A stretch of 64,000 nt of DNA from Cynocephalus volans. Its lineage: Eukaryota > Chordata > Mammalia > Dermoptera > Cynocephalidae. Of the stretch, positions 26,860 through 37,762 are shown piece after piece. The stretch is from NCBI RefSeq assembly GCF_027409185.1, contig NC_084463.1, positions 109,168,133 to 109,232,132 of the forward strand. The letters run 5' to 3'. The position numbers and the translations under genes are program-made. Position 1 is the stretch's first letter. Every line of letters begins with the position of its first letter. The notes under the pieces were generated by a model. That model did no database searches, had not been told where the DNA came from, and was given only the letters and a program-made list of their open reading frames with translations.

Positions 26860-28225
26860 AAAACATGGCTGACAAGTTAACCTTAACAAATAAAGTGAGG
26901 TTTACAACAAATGATGCTAGGACAACTGGATATTCACATGTAAAAGAATGAATTTGGACATCTACCTCATATCAATTAACTCAAAATGGATCTAAGACCT
27001 GAATGTAAGATCTAAAATTACAAAACTCTTAGAAGAAAACATAGAGGTAAATCTTCGTAACCTTGTGTTAGGTAATGAATTTTCTTTGTTTGTTTTGTTT
27101 TTTCAGGTTTTTTTTGGGGGGGGGTTGTTTTTTAGATATGGTACCTAAAACCAAGCAACCAAAGAAAAAATAGACATATCGGACTTCATAAAATTAAAAA
27201 CTTTGGTGCTTCAAAGGACACTACCAAGAAAGAGAAAAGACAACCTACAGAATGGGAGTAAATATCTAAGAACCAAATATCTGAGAAGGAGTCTAGTATG
27301 CAGAATATATAAAGAACTCTTACAACTGAACAATAAAAAGACAACCCAGAAAAAAAATAGACAAAGGACTTAAATAGATACTTCTCCAAAGAAGATATGC
27401 AAATGGGACAATCAACACATGAAAAGATGCTCAACATCATTAGTCATCAGGAAAATGTAAACAAAAACTATAATGAGATACCACTTCATACATACTAGAA
27501 TGGCTATAATAAAAAGACAGATAATAACAAGTTTTGGTGAGGATGTGGAGAAACGGGAAGCCTCATTCACTGCTGGTGGGAATGGAAAATGGTACAGTCA
27601 CTCTGGAAAACAGTTCCTCATAAAGTTAAACACAGAGTTACCATATGACCAGCAATTCCACTCCTAGATATATACCCAAGAAAACTGAAAATATATGTTC
27701 ACATAAAAGTTTGTACATGAATATTCATAGCAGCATTATTCATAACATCCGCCCCAAAAAGGAAACAGCCCAAATGGTCATTAAATGATGAATGGATAAA
27801 CAAAATGTGGTAGATCCATACAATGGAATTTTATTTGGTCATAATGAGAAATGAAGGATTGACACATACTACAATAAAGTGAACCTTGAAAACATCGTGC
27901 AAAGTAAAAGAAGTCAGACACAAAAGACCACATATTGTATGATTCCATTTATATTGTATATATCCCATTTATATGAAATGTCCATAACAGGCAAATCCAC
28001 AGAGATAGAAAGTAGATTTGTGTTTGTCAGGGGCTGGAGAGAAGGGAGAATAAGGAATGACTGCCAGTGGGTGTGGGGTTTCTTTTTTGGAGTGATGAAA
28101 ATGTTCTGGAATTAGAAAGTTGTGATGGTTGCACAACTTTGTGAATATACTAGAAACTTAATTGTACACTTTAAGAGGGTAAATTTTATGGTATAGAAAT
28201 TATATCTCAATGAAAAAAGTGAGGT
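26860..28225 (+). mobile_element. old L1 (L1MA/B-like) 3' part
   Basis: Sense ORF2 C-terminal region (CTGGATATTCACATG, AGAATGGGAGTAAATATC, ATGACCAGCAATTCCACTCC) and 3' UTR ending TATATCTCAATGAAAAAAG. Many stops. A T/G-rich low-complexity insert lies at 27075-27135. Confidence 0.8.
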
Positions 28226-28239
28226 GCAACTATGAAAAG

Positions 28240-29062
28240 GAGCCTTAAGGAGTCTTATACATTATAATATATGTAACATCAAAGAGATATGACAGAAAAG
28301 CAAATAAGAAGTTAATTTGAAAATCACTGCTGGACATTGGTGTTTTCTTTCATAATAATAAATATGAAAAATATTGAATTTTATTGCCATATATTGGACA
28401 CCAAAATGAAGAAGATTGAGAGGAAAATTAATTGGATTTCCATGAAAAACATCCAAGGATAAATATTTGTTTTCTTTCCAATATCCCAGCTGGTTGTAAG
28501 CTGAGCTCCCTAAAGCAGATATAAGAGCCTCTATCTTAGATTTACTAACAGCAAACAAACTTGAAAGAATTCAAGTATAAGAACTTGAGCCTCAGATGCA
28601 CTGCCTTTGGTAAATGGTAAATGAATTCTCTCCCAATGAGCTCTGTCACTGCAGACAAGCATTCCACTGTGATAACGACAAAGTAGCAGAGTAGAACCTT
28701 CAATTACCAATATCTGAACCTTGAAGACTGGATGAACATTTTCTATAAGGCTTTTTTTAAGAGTCCCTGAATTAATATATGTGAGTCCAAAGGACCCATT
28801 TTTCAAATAACTATCAGCTCATGCTAAGAATACTGAATCACAAGCAAACTTTTTACACATAAAATATAAAAGTGAAGGCTTAATACAATATTCTAGAACT
28901 GTGCTTGTCACATCACGGGCATGCAATAAATATTTGTTGAGTGAATGTTTATAATAACTAATATTGTTTACTAAATAATTTAAAGAAATAAGGCAATCAG
29001 TAACAGTATTTCTAAATCAACTTATTTTCATCAATAGAAAATTGCTTTTTCTTACTTTATTC
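28240..29062. other. no gene; short L2 tail at 28890-28945 (+)
   Basis: Only the L2 end (GCATGCAATAAATATTTGTTGAGTG type) is recognisable. Confidence 0.45.
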
Positions 29063-29078
29063 CTAATGTAATATCACT

Positions 29079-29118
29079 GTCTATGGCCATACCACCCTGA
29101 ACGCGCCCGATCTCGTCT
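29079..29118 (+). pseudogene. 3'-truncated 5S rRNA retro-fragment (nt 1-40), tailless
   Basis: 39 of 40 bases match nucleotides 1-40 of vertebrate 5S rRNA, starting GTCTATGGCCATACCACCCT; the single change is C6 to T. It is flanked by the direct repeat CTAATGTAATATCAC at 29063-29077 and 29117-29131 (the last two bases of the fragment overlap the right copy). No A-tail. This is the structure of a 'tailless retropseudogene', made by L1-type target-primed integration of a partial cDNA. The box A/IE/C promoter elements further into 5S are missing, so it cannot be an expressed 5S gene. Confidence 0.92.
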
Positions 29119-29971
29119 AATGTAATATCACATCCTCACTGATATTCAAACTAAATCAATGGTTATTAAGAAAGATAATTAGTCCATTATATGTAGAAAG
29201 GACATTCTAATTAATTATTAAAGTTACTACCCCTCACCTTATAAACATTTTTTCAATAAAACAACTTCAGGTCAATAAAACTACAGGGATTTGGGAGGTG
29301 ATTAGTTTCCTATGCAGTATACAATTTATTTCAGTTAATAAACTAAGAAAATATATATTAATACAGTTTAACAATAAGGTGTCCATTCTTCACCTTCTAG
29401 AGCCCTAAAACAAATTCAAGAAAAACACAATTAGCCTCACTAATACATAATGGAGTTCAGTAGGAAAGGAAATTATTTCTGAAACACATCTCAAAGCAAA
29501 CCAATTGATCAATGCCAGGAAAGTCAGCAATTAATTTCACATTCTACTTTCCATTTCTTAAGCCTCCTTTTAAAAATAGAGTTATTTCTCAGTATCTAAC
29601 AATTTGTTGGGTGCAGAAAAAGCCTTCCTCAGTCTCCCTTACATTAGTATAAGCTCTTTTCTTCTTCTGTCTTCAAGAAGACATGAAGATGACATGAGTA
29701 TCACCCTTTCTATCATCATCTTTTAGAGGTGTTTTTTAATTAGAGATAACAGTACACAACTCTTTTTAACTTACTTCCATTATCTCTTGATTTGCTGACA
29801 TCACAAAACAACATTTTTAAAGAAAATGTAGATAGTTATCTGGTCTCTTCATAGAAAGGACTTATTAAGCATAAAAGCAGTGAATCATAATGGAAAAGAT
29901 TAAGAGGTAGACAACATAAAATTGTTTTAATTTCTATAAATCAAAAGCCATCATAAATAAAAAGGCAATTG

Positions 29972-30417
29972 TGGGGGAAATGCCCCCTATAACAAGCAAA
30001 GGGTTAATGAGTACCCTTACTACAGGAAGAGTTCACACAAATCAGTGTGTGACCACAACAGTGCCCCCAGCATTCTCTTCTGCATCCATACAAGAAGCTG
30101 CCGTGTCCCTACACAAAGTGGGTACAGCTCCTTTCTCCTGCCTCAAGGCTCACTCTGCCTGTCATTGCCTGCCTTGCTCCTTCTCCTACCTGCATGTCCT
30201 CTTTCTTCCAAGCTGTTTGACTTAAGGTTCAGATAAACAGGAAGCCAGATTTTCCCCAAGATCCTGCCTCTGAAACACTGTTTTCTACCTTGCTCCGTAG
30301 CCTGTAGGCAAGAAACAACTTGCCCCAGGCTCCAGCGATACTTTATCCACTACTCCCAGCCAAAGCCCAGCATACTGGCTCCTGCCTGGGCTGGAGAAAA
30401 CAGAAATCAAACAAACA
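29972..30417. mobile_element. solo ERV-type LTR, 446 bp
   Basis: Begins TGGGGGAAATGCCCC, ends AAACAAACA (TG...CA termini), flanked by ATTG at 29968-29971 and 30418-30421 (CAATTG on both sides). More GC-rich than its surroundings. A 4-bp duplication suits an ERV class I element. Family and orientation are unresolved. Confidence 0.6.
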
Positions 30418-30672
30418 ATTGATAAGAAAAAACTGAGACTCCAATAGAAAAACCATCAAATGGCTTCTGTTATTCACAAAAAAGAAATATCTGGTAGCTA
30501 ACAATAAGATTTTTTAATGATGTCAGATGTAAGTTAAAATAAGGAGGTGCCATTTTTATCTGTTAAATTAGCAAACATTTTCTTAAATAATAATGCTAAC
30601 ATGGGTGTCATAAAACTGATAGTGGGACTGTAAATTGTTATAAACTTTCTGAAGACCTAGCAATATGTTTCA

Positions 30673-30708
30673 TCTTTTTTTTTTTTTTAACAACCGGTTA
30701 CTTCCTAT
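30673..30708 (-). mobile_element. extremely 5'-truncated SINE (tail plus about 15 nt)
   Basis: Poly-T followed by AACAACCGGTTACTTCC, matching the SINE 3' end (TTACCGGTCATCTTT type). Flanked by CTAGCAATATGTTTCA (30657-30672) and CTAGGCAATATGTTTCA (30709-30725), a 16/17-bp target duplication. Confidence 0.65.
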
Positions 30709-30878
30709 CTAGGCAATATGTTTCAACATGTTTCAAAAGCATCACAATGTTCCTATCCTTTGATTCTGTAATTTCATTTTTAGGAATTAAACTTAAGTAA
30801 TCAAAAATGTAGTGAAAATATTTAAGTATAGAGACACTTGTACTACATCTTGTACTTGAAATAAAAATAGGTAACAAG

Positions 30879-31024
30879 GGCCGAGCCCGTGGCGCACTCG
30901 GGAGAGTGCGGCGCTGGGAGCGCGGCGACGCTCCCGCCACGGGTTCGGATCCTATATAGGAATGGCCGGTGCGCTCACTGGCTGAGTGCTGGTCACGAAA
31001 AAGACAAAAAAAAAAAAAAAAAAA
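30879..31024 (+). mobile_element. tRNA-Ile-derived SINE, GC-rich subfamily
   Basis: GGCCGAGCCCGTGGCGCACTC head, then a GC-rich GGCGCTGGGAGCGCGGCGAC segment in place of the tRNA-like anticodon arm, B box GGGTTCGGATCC, a second unit (GGCCGGTGCGCTCACTGGCT) and an A-tail. Imperfect target repeat (TAGGTAACAA and TACATAACAA). Confidence 0.85.
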
Positions 31025-31107
31025 TACATAACAATAAGTTACTTGCAAATAAATTATGTTTCATCCGTAGTGTGGATTTTTACAGTGCTGGTAAAAAATT
31101 TTATATA

Positions 31108-31261
31108 GGGCTGGCCCCGTGGCTCACCCGGGCGAGTGCGACATGGTAGCACCGAGGCCACGGGTTCGGATCCTATATAGGGATGGCCGGTGCACTCACT
31201 GGCTGAGCGTGGTGCAGACAACACCATGCCAAGGGTTGCGATCTCTTTACCAGTCAGGGGG
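31108..31261 (+). mobile_element. dimeric tRNA-Ile-derived SINE
   Basis: GGGCTGGCCCCGTGGCTCAC head, GGGTTCGGATCC B box, second unit GGCCGGTGCACTCACTGGCT, end TTTACCAGTCAGGGGG. Flanked by AAAAAATTTTATATA and AAAAAATTTATATAAA as target duplications. Confidence 0.85.
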
Positions 31262-31274
31262 AAAAAATTTATAT

Positions 31275-31475
31275 AAATCTGAACTTTATATAGCACTGAC
31301 AAAGGACCATTCACTGTTCTAAGCATTACATGTATTAACTCATTTATTTCTCAAAACAACATGACATGGGACCTGTGAGGTAGGTAGGTGATAGTATCAT
31401 CTCCATTTTAGAATTAAGGAATCGAGGCACAGAGAAGTTAAGTGATAGGCTCAAGGTTACACTGAAGCATATTCA
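31275..31475 (-). repeat. MIR
   Basis: Antisense MIR: CACTGTTCTAAGCATTACATG, GAGGTAGGTAGGTGATAGTA, AGGCACAGAGAAGTTAAGTG. Confidence 0.85.
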
Positions 31476-31889
31476 CAGGTCTTTATCTGAAATTCTAAAA
31501 TCCAAAAAGCTCTAAAAACCAAGTGTTTTCATAAATTTGTAGCAAATTCATTTGTTGGCAAAACCTGACCTGAACCGATGTGAAATTATGTATCATCTTT
31601 ATCCCACATAGAATAAATTCGTTTTACCAAAGAGAAGTGAATGTATTTGATTACAGGGTGCTTCCCCAGATCCCACTAGAAGTGATACAGTGTCTGTGCC
31701 ATGTTATCTTTCTACAAGCTGAAAATTCTGAATTTTATAACACAGCTAGCTCCACATGTTTCAGATAAGGAATTATGGTGGACCTGGAATTCAAATCTAA
31801 GTTGTCTGTCTGAGTCTGGAGTCTGTGCTCCTAACCACTGAGTGATATTTTGAGGGACTGTTTAATGAGATGGGGAAATGCTTATAATT

Positions 31890-32660
31890 CAAACATTCAA
31901 GTATTTATTAACTACATACTATGTGCCAGACACATGGACAAATTTAGTGATACTAAAAAGAGATAACTGGTGTTAGAAGAGCCTATATTAAGGAGGTATG
32001 TCCCAAACAGTGTAGTCAAGAGGCAGTTTTCCTGAGGAAACATTTGATCTGAGATGTGAAGGATGAGCAAGAGTTAACTAAAGAGAAGAGGAAAGAGCAT
32101 ATCTGGCAGGCAGAAGAGCATGGGCAAAGGCCCTGTAGTAGAAGAGAAAATGGTGACAAAGGATTGAAAAAGGGCTAATGTAGAGTAACCATTTGTCCCA
32201 CTTTGCCAGAGGGACAGACCCAGGTTAAGTCTTTTGTCCCAGTATAAATAAAAGCACTTTCTTTTACTCAAAAATATCTTGCTCTGGATGATGAAGTATA
32301 TAGTCACCAATTTTTAGGCCACATTAGAGTTGTATCTTTATCCTAAGAATGAGAGGCCATCATGGACTTTAAGGGGGCAAGCAGTATAATCAAATTTTAA
32401 TTTTTAAAACATTACTCCTGCTGCCGTGCAAGGAACAGGTAAGAATATTGATAGGATAAGGCAAATGAGTACCTTTAGACCAGTTAGAAGGCTACTACAG
32501 GAGACTGGGTAGCTTGGTCTAGGGTGACAGTGATAGGGGCAGAAATAAGTGGATGGATTTGAGATGTGGTTTCAAGAAAATGAACAGAACTTGATAATTA
32601 TTTGGATATGGAGTGGCAGGAGACAAGGATGAGGCCAAGATTTCTGGCTTGCGAACTAGA
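31890..32660 (-). repeat. L2, long 3' part, with a nested DNA-transposon fossil
   Basis: Antisense L2 tail (ACATACTATGTGCCAGACAC), GGCAGGCAGAAGAGCATGGG and CAGTTAGAAGGCTACTACAG blocks. Interrupted at about 32176-32312. Confidence 0.7.
32176..32312. mobile_element. small non-autonomous DNA transposon fossil
   Basis: GTAACCATTTGTCCC at the left and ATATAGTCACC at the right form short inverted ends; TTTTGTCCCAGTATAAATAA lies inside. It resembles a hAT-type MER element. Nested in the L2. Confidence 0.4.
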
Positions 32661-32979
32661 TGAAGAGTGATACGATTCATTGAGAAAGGAACACTTAGAG
32701 ATTTACATGGGCTACAAATTTAAACGTGTGACATATCTGCATATCCGCCCACAAGGCATGGGCCTGGAGAACAGGGAGGGAAAGTTTAGTTCACAACCTG
32801 TTGATGCTTCTTTCTATTCACATGGCCCTCCTCCAAGGCATGGCCAGGATCCTATTTGCTGGTTGGATACTGGAGTTTTTGGTGGTCAGACGAAAAGAAG
32901 GTCTTCCTTAGCTGGTGATGTGGGACCAGGAGTATGAGACCACTTTTAGCATGCAAATATTCCTTACAACCAACTCTCA

Positions 32980-33115
32980 GGTGCTTTACTTTAACAGTTC
33001 ACAAAACAGCTTCACACATAGGCTCATTTAAATTCACAACCTGGTGAGAAATTACAATCTGCATTTAGGAAACTGAGGCAGAGTGCTTAAATTACCTGTC
33101 CCCAAAGCCGGTGAG
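32980..33115 (-). repeat. MIR
   Basis: Antisense MIR: TAGGAAACTGAGGCAGAGTG with preceding CACAACCTGGTGAG; decayed. Confidence 0.6.
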
Positions 33116-33301
33116 GGGCTGCTCTGGCCATCCTATCTCGTCCTCTGTGCACCCAGTGCGTGTAAGGCGCTACATTAAGTGCTATAACAAATAGCTACCA
33201 TATTATGAGGTCCTACTAGGTACCGAACTCTAGAAGATTTAAAAAGAACAAACCGCAACTTCTGAACGTCTAAGGATGTGTTACTTTTCCAACACACTTA
33301 C

Positions 33302-33500
33302 CCTACAGTAAGTTCGCTTTAAACGTTCAAAAAGGTTCGCGTCGGTGTAGATGAACCACCCCAAACACCGGGCCCGGGGGGAACGGGGTTCCGACGACTC
33401 GGCCCCAGAAGACACCAGGAGGGGTCCGAGGGCCTCGGCCCGGTCCCTCCGTAGCGGGGGCCGCCAGCCGACCTGCAGCGGGAAGCCCAGCGGCCCGTTT
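33302..33500 (-). other. STK33: putative non-coding first exon of STK33
   Basis: On the minus strand the island ends in TGTAGG followed by GTAAGTG (donor GT at 33301-33300), a near-consensus donor. The exon would begin somewhere below the X-box at 33510-33523; the right boundary given is approximate. No STK33 coding exon (kinase glycine loop, for example) was found to the left. Confidence 0.45.
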
Positions 33501-33509
33501 GCCAGGCGC

Positions 33510-33523
33510 GTTGCCATAGCAAC
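33510..33523. promoter_or_regulatory. RFX X-box
   Basis: GTTGCCATAGCAAC fits the X-box consensus GTHNYYATRRNAAC at every fixed position and is a near-perfect palindrome. RFX factors use such sites to drive ciliary and spermatogenic genes. It sits in the CpG island about 210 bp from the putative donor. Confidence 0.7.
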
Positions 33524-33860
33524 AGTCCAGGCCGGCCACCGCTCTGGGCTGCCCGCCCCCTCCCGTGGGGCCCGCCCTGCGCCGCGACCCGGGCAGCCCC
33601 TCACCCGGCCGGCGGGCGGGCTGGGGTCCGGCAGTCGCGCACACTTCCCGCCAGGGGTCGCTGAGCCCGGAATTCCGCACCTGGAGAAACTTTTCGGCCC
33701 GCAGAGCAGCTGCAGGGGGTGGACGGGGGCCGCGCGGGGACAAAGCGCGCGGCTGGCGCGAAGCCCCTTCTCCCCGCGGCGGCGGCACAACGGCTCGCAC
33801 GTGCCTCGGGTGCCGTCCGAAGCGTCCCCGGGGCAGCCCCTCTTAGGGGCGGACCTGAGA

Positions 33861-34935
33861 ATCCTGTCTCAGGCACAGGGAAGCAGCCACATGTTAAATG
33901 AAATAAAAGCTTTATACCAGGAGTATCACAGTACTGAGGTTGATACCCAGGCCTATATTCTAGCTCGGGGCCCAGGCCTGGACGCCCAGCCAGGTGGAGC
34001 TGGGGCTGCAAGCCTTGCATTGAGGTGGGTGCGGAGCTGGCCTGAAAAGACGGGAAAGTGAACCGAGTGTCAGTGCTGGAGGGAGGGCGTTTCCCCAAAG
34101 AGGGACTGAGAAGGCTCCTGACAGAGCAAAGGGCAATTCCCAGGAATCTGTTTTAGCCACAAACCTCTGTGGCACCATCTGAATGCATGCCGCATACAAT
34201 AGAGGCTAGAAGATAGGGGCTCCAGCTGTATGCTAATGCAATTATTGACCTGGACTAGGAAAGGCGTCTGTGGAAGCAGATCCTGCTCTCTAGCAGCTGT
34301 GGGGAAGAAATTCAACTCTCCTAATACTAGCCTAATTATCTGAGGCAGATGTCCTCTAAAATTAATTTGGTTGATAACCAGTAACTTGGTACAGCAGGCT
34401 GACTCATTTTATTGTTTAGAGGTATTGGTTCATTTGGCAACTGTCCTGTTTACCAAAAAGCTCAAAATGCCCATAATAGGTAACTAGTAACTTCAATTTT
34501 TAAATTTTTTCCAAGCTCAAATAATCCCCACCATGTCTTACACTATAGAATTTTGGGGTCTTGGACAGACCTTATTCTGGAGAAGTAACAGACCTACTGT
34601 CTAACAAGGGTCCAGAATAGCCTGCAAGCATCTTCTCTCCTTCTCCCACAATGCTGCCCTCATGAGAAGACCAAGAGTGGCCATCCATTCAAGAATGAGT
34701 ATTGATGACACAAGGTCCACAGAAAGAGATAACTCTACCATCTGCATCATTGAACTGTGAAGTGTGTAGATCTGCCTTTAATCAGCAGCTATAAAGCCTT
34801 AGATTCCAGACCCTTTCCAGGAAATAATTTTGAACGGTCTACTTTTTAATGCCTAAAGAAAGCCTAGTCAAGAGAAATTGCATTTATGGAGAGTTATTTG
34901 AAAGGCATGCAGATGACCCATCCTCTGTAGAGTCT
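33861..34935. other. no recognised feature upstream of the CpG island
   Basis: No repeat or exon that I can support. It could hold proximal regulatory DNA of the island. Confidence 0.4.
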
Positions 34936-34937
34936 CT

Positions 34938-35130
34938 GGGTCAGCGATTCCCAAACCTGGCTACATCTTAGAGGCATCCCAGGAGTTCTGTTCGTTTTGT
35001 TTTATTTCTTGTTTAAATACAGATTCACAGGTTATACTTCCAGAACTTCTGACTAAATACATCCCATGAAACCATTTTTAAAAGGAGTTCAAGTGAGTTT
35101 GATGCAAAGCCAGGTTGGGAACCACTTATC
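34938..35130. mobile_element. MER5A-like hAT-Charlie fossil
   Basis: Near-inverted ends CAGCGATTCCCAAACCTGGCT and AGCCAGGTTGGGAACCACT with an ACAGATTC and TTCTGACTAAATACAT core, the MER5A layout. Confidence 0.75.
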
Positions 35131-35809
35131 TTGGGTTAGTCCAGACCATCAAAAAGCTGTGTGTTTGTACCACTTTGTCTTCACCCTTGCACTATTGCTG
35201 ATAGCTTTATGCCATTTGCTTGTACAGTATTAAGAGAGGCTGTCTTGTTTTTAAAAAACTCTCTTCCAGGAACACTAACAAAAAACAAAAAAAAATTCTC
35301 ATGACACCTCTGCATTTACTAGGATTATTTTAATAATGATGTTTATTACATCCTTGTAGCAGAATCCTACTAGATTATCCAGCTCAGGGTTTTCCAGATT
35401 TTTTGGACTATAACCCATGAAACGAAATATGAATTTGGAATTAGGACTGAGAGATTTCAGTCTTTCTCTACATAGCTAACATGGAAATATAGAGCATCAT
35501 TAACACAGAAAATCAAGAACTGTCCACTGACATACTTTCCCACCATGTGGCCTGGAGAAATGCAGAAAACTAGGCTTGCAGGGAAAATGGGAAAAGAACA
35601 GGAGGGATGAAAAAGATCCACAGAGAGACAAGAGACCAAAAGAGTTCTGACAGTTTTCTACCCCTGGTCATAGTATTTCCTGAAATGAGTTGCATCATTG
35701 CCTTTGAGGTCCATGTAATATTTCCAATTCTCCATATCAAAGTACACTCTTCTGCTTATTTAGTTCAAGTGGGTGAATTTCTGTTACTGCAACCAAAATG
35801 TATCTAACT

Positions 35810-36240
35810 GTATTGGTTTTATATAGCTATTGTAACAAATTACCAAAACTTGGTGACTTAAACAATTCAAATGTATTATCTTGCAATTCTTTTTTTTTTT
35901 TTTTCCGTGACCGGCGCTCAGCCAGGGAGTGCACCGGTCATGCTTATATAGGATCCGAACCCGCAGCGGCGGGAGCGTTGCTGCGCTGCTAGCGCAGCAC
36001 GCTACCGAGTGCGCCACGGGCTCAGCCCTTATCTTGCAATTCTATAGGTCAGAAATCAGACATGGATTTCACTGGGCTACAAGCAGTGTCAGCAGGGATG
36101 CATTCTTTTCTGGAGGCTTTAGAGGAGAATCTGTCTCTCTGTCTTTTCCAGCTTCTAATAGCTACCACATTCTTGGTTCCACAGGTTCCAGGGATTAAGA
36201 TTTGGATATCTGTGGGGAGATAACTGTTAGAGTTAGCACA
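35810..36240 (-). mobile_element. MaLR/MLT1-like LTR interrupted by a SINE
   Basis: Antisense LTR text: TGTAACAAATTACCAAAACTTGGTG at the left, then TCTGTCTTTTCCAGCTTCTA and GGATTAAGATTTGGATATC at the right. Split by the SINE at 35891-36028. Confidence 0.6.
35891..36028 (-). mobile_element. tRNA-Ile-derived SINE, GC-rich subfamily
   Basis: On minus: GGGCTGAGCCCGTGGCGCAC, a GC-rich anticodon-arm replacement, GGGTTCGGATCC, second unit ending GGTCACGG plus A-tail. Perfect 15-bp target duplication TTATCTTGCAATTCT at 35876-35890 and 36029-36043. Confidence 0.9.
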
Positions 36241-36573
36241 CTAATACATTATACTGGAAGAGAGGGTCTGGGAAGGTAGGATGGCCAACCTCAACCCATT
36301 CTCTACCAGGTTCTTAACTCCACCACAGGAAAGAATTTAAGAGCAGGGTCATGGTAGAAAGTGAAAGCAGGTCTAATGTAAAGAATAAGAAATACAGAAA
36401 AACACACAGCATGTCTGGAATCCTGAGGCAGGAGGTGAGAGCCACTCCCTCCACCTGGAAGCAGGTGAAACAGAGCACGCCCAAGGTTCTAAGGCAGGAG
36501 CCAAGGGCAGCATTCCCTTCCCAGAAGCAGGCAAGGAACATACCAAAAACACCACTTCTGTGTGGGTGGCCCA

Positions 36574-36620
36574 CCACAGCCACTGCCATAGCCACTGCCA
36601 TAGCCACTGCCATAGCCACT
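36574..36620 (+). repeat. 12-bp minisatellite, about four copies
   Basis: Unit GCCACTGCCATA repeated in tandem, ending in GCTGCTGC. Confidence 0.85.
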
Positions 36621-37410
36621 GCTGCTGCAAAAGTGGCTCAACACCATAGCAGCGGCCACACCCACCGTGTAGGTGGTCCTCCAGACACTCAACTGCATTG
36701 ACACAAGGAGAGTCATCAGAAGTGACCAGAAAAAGAAGAGGACATCTCTCTCCTCAAAACCCACTCCAGAATAATATAAGAAGCAAATGCTCTCCCAGAT
36801 GACCAGACATCAATGCTGACGTATTAGAAATATGAAAACCCAAGAAAATATAACACCACCAGAAGAATACAGTAATTCTCAAATACAGACCTGATAGAAC
36901 CAGAAGCCCTTGAAATGACTGAAAAGGAATTCCGAGCAACAATCTTAAGGATACCCACTGAAATACAAAAAGATTCAGTTAGACAACATAATGAAATGAG
37001 GGAAAAAATTCAGGATATGAAGGAGGAAATTTACAAAGAGATTAATACCTTTAAAAAGAATGTAGCAGAATTCATAGAACTGAAAGATTCACTCAGTGAA
37101 GTAAAAAACACAAGCCATAGCTTAAGCAGCAGGCTAAGCAGAAGAAAGAATTTCTGATCTTGAAGATAGCCTTTTACAAATAACCCAGGTGCACAAAAAA
37201 AAAAAAAAAAAGGAAAAGAGCATTTTTTAAAAAGTGAAGAAAATCTAAGAGAGCTAGCAGACAACTTTAAGTGCACAAATGTTTGAATCATGGGTGTTCT
37301 GGAAAGGGAAAGGTATGGAAAACCTTTTCAATGAAATAATGATGGAAAATTTCCCAGGTATAGGGAGAGACACGGCCCTTCATATCCAAGAGGTTCAAAG
37401 ACCCCCAAAC

Positions 37411-37762
37411 ATCAATGGAATACTATTCTGCTATAAAAACAAATGAAATACTACCATTTGCTGCAACATAGATGGACTTAGAGAAAATTATATTAAGTGA
37501 AATAAGCCAGGCACAGAAAGAGAAATACCACATGTTCTCACTTATTTGTGGGTGCTAATAAAAATAAATAAGTAAATATACAAACAAACAGGGGGAGGAG
37601 AGGAAGAAGACATAACCACAACAATTCCTTGATCATGTTAACACTAGTGAACAGATATGATGTTGATGGGGGGGAGCAGGGAGAGGAAGGGAGGAAAAGG
37701 AGGAATTGGTAAAGGGATGTGAAAATCAACTATATTGTATATCGATAAATTAAAATTTTTTA
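37411..37762 (+). mobile_element. 5'-truncated L1 inserted in the ORF1 of another L1
   Basis: A 350-bp L1 3' end (CTACCATTTGCTGCAACATAG, CTTATTTGTGGGTGCTAATA, ending CTATATTGTATATCG and an A/T tail). Flanked by AAAGACCCCCAAAC and AAAGATCCCCAAAC. Confidence 0.75.

Larger units (their letters stand above)
33281..33860 (-). promoter_or_regulatory. STK33: CpG island, probable STK33 promoter
   Basis: About 580 bp very rich in G, C and CpG, in AT-rich surroundings. It has no TATA box. It contains a GC box (CCCGCCCCCTCCC at about 33551-33563) and an RFX X-box at 33510-33523. In mammals STK33 starts roughly 20 kb beyond the 3' end of TRIM66 on the same strand; here the island is 21 kb from the TRIM66 stop. 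The gene assignment rests on that synteny, not on coding sequence, because known STK33 first exons are non-coding. Confidence 0.7.

Noticed and set aside
33351..34061. 236-codon plus-strand open frame over the CpG island
   Set aside because: Gly/Arg/Pro-rich translation of GC-rich DNA with no recognisable domain, and overlapping long frames on both strands. Typical CpG-island artefact.
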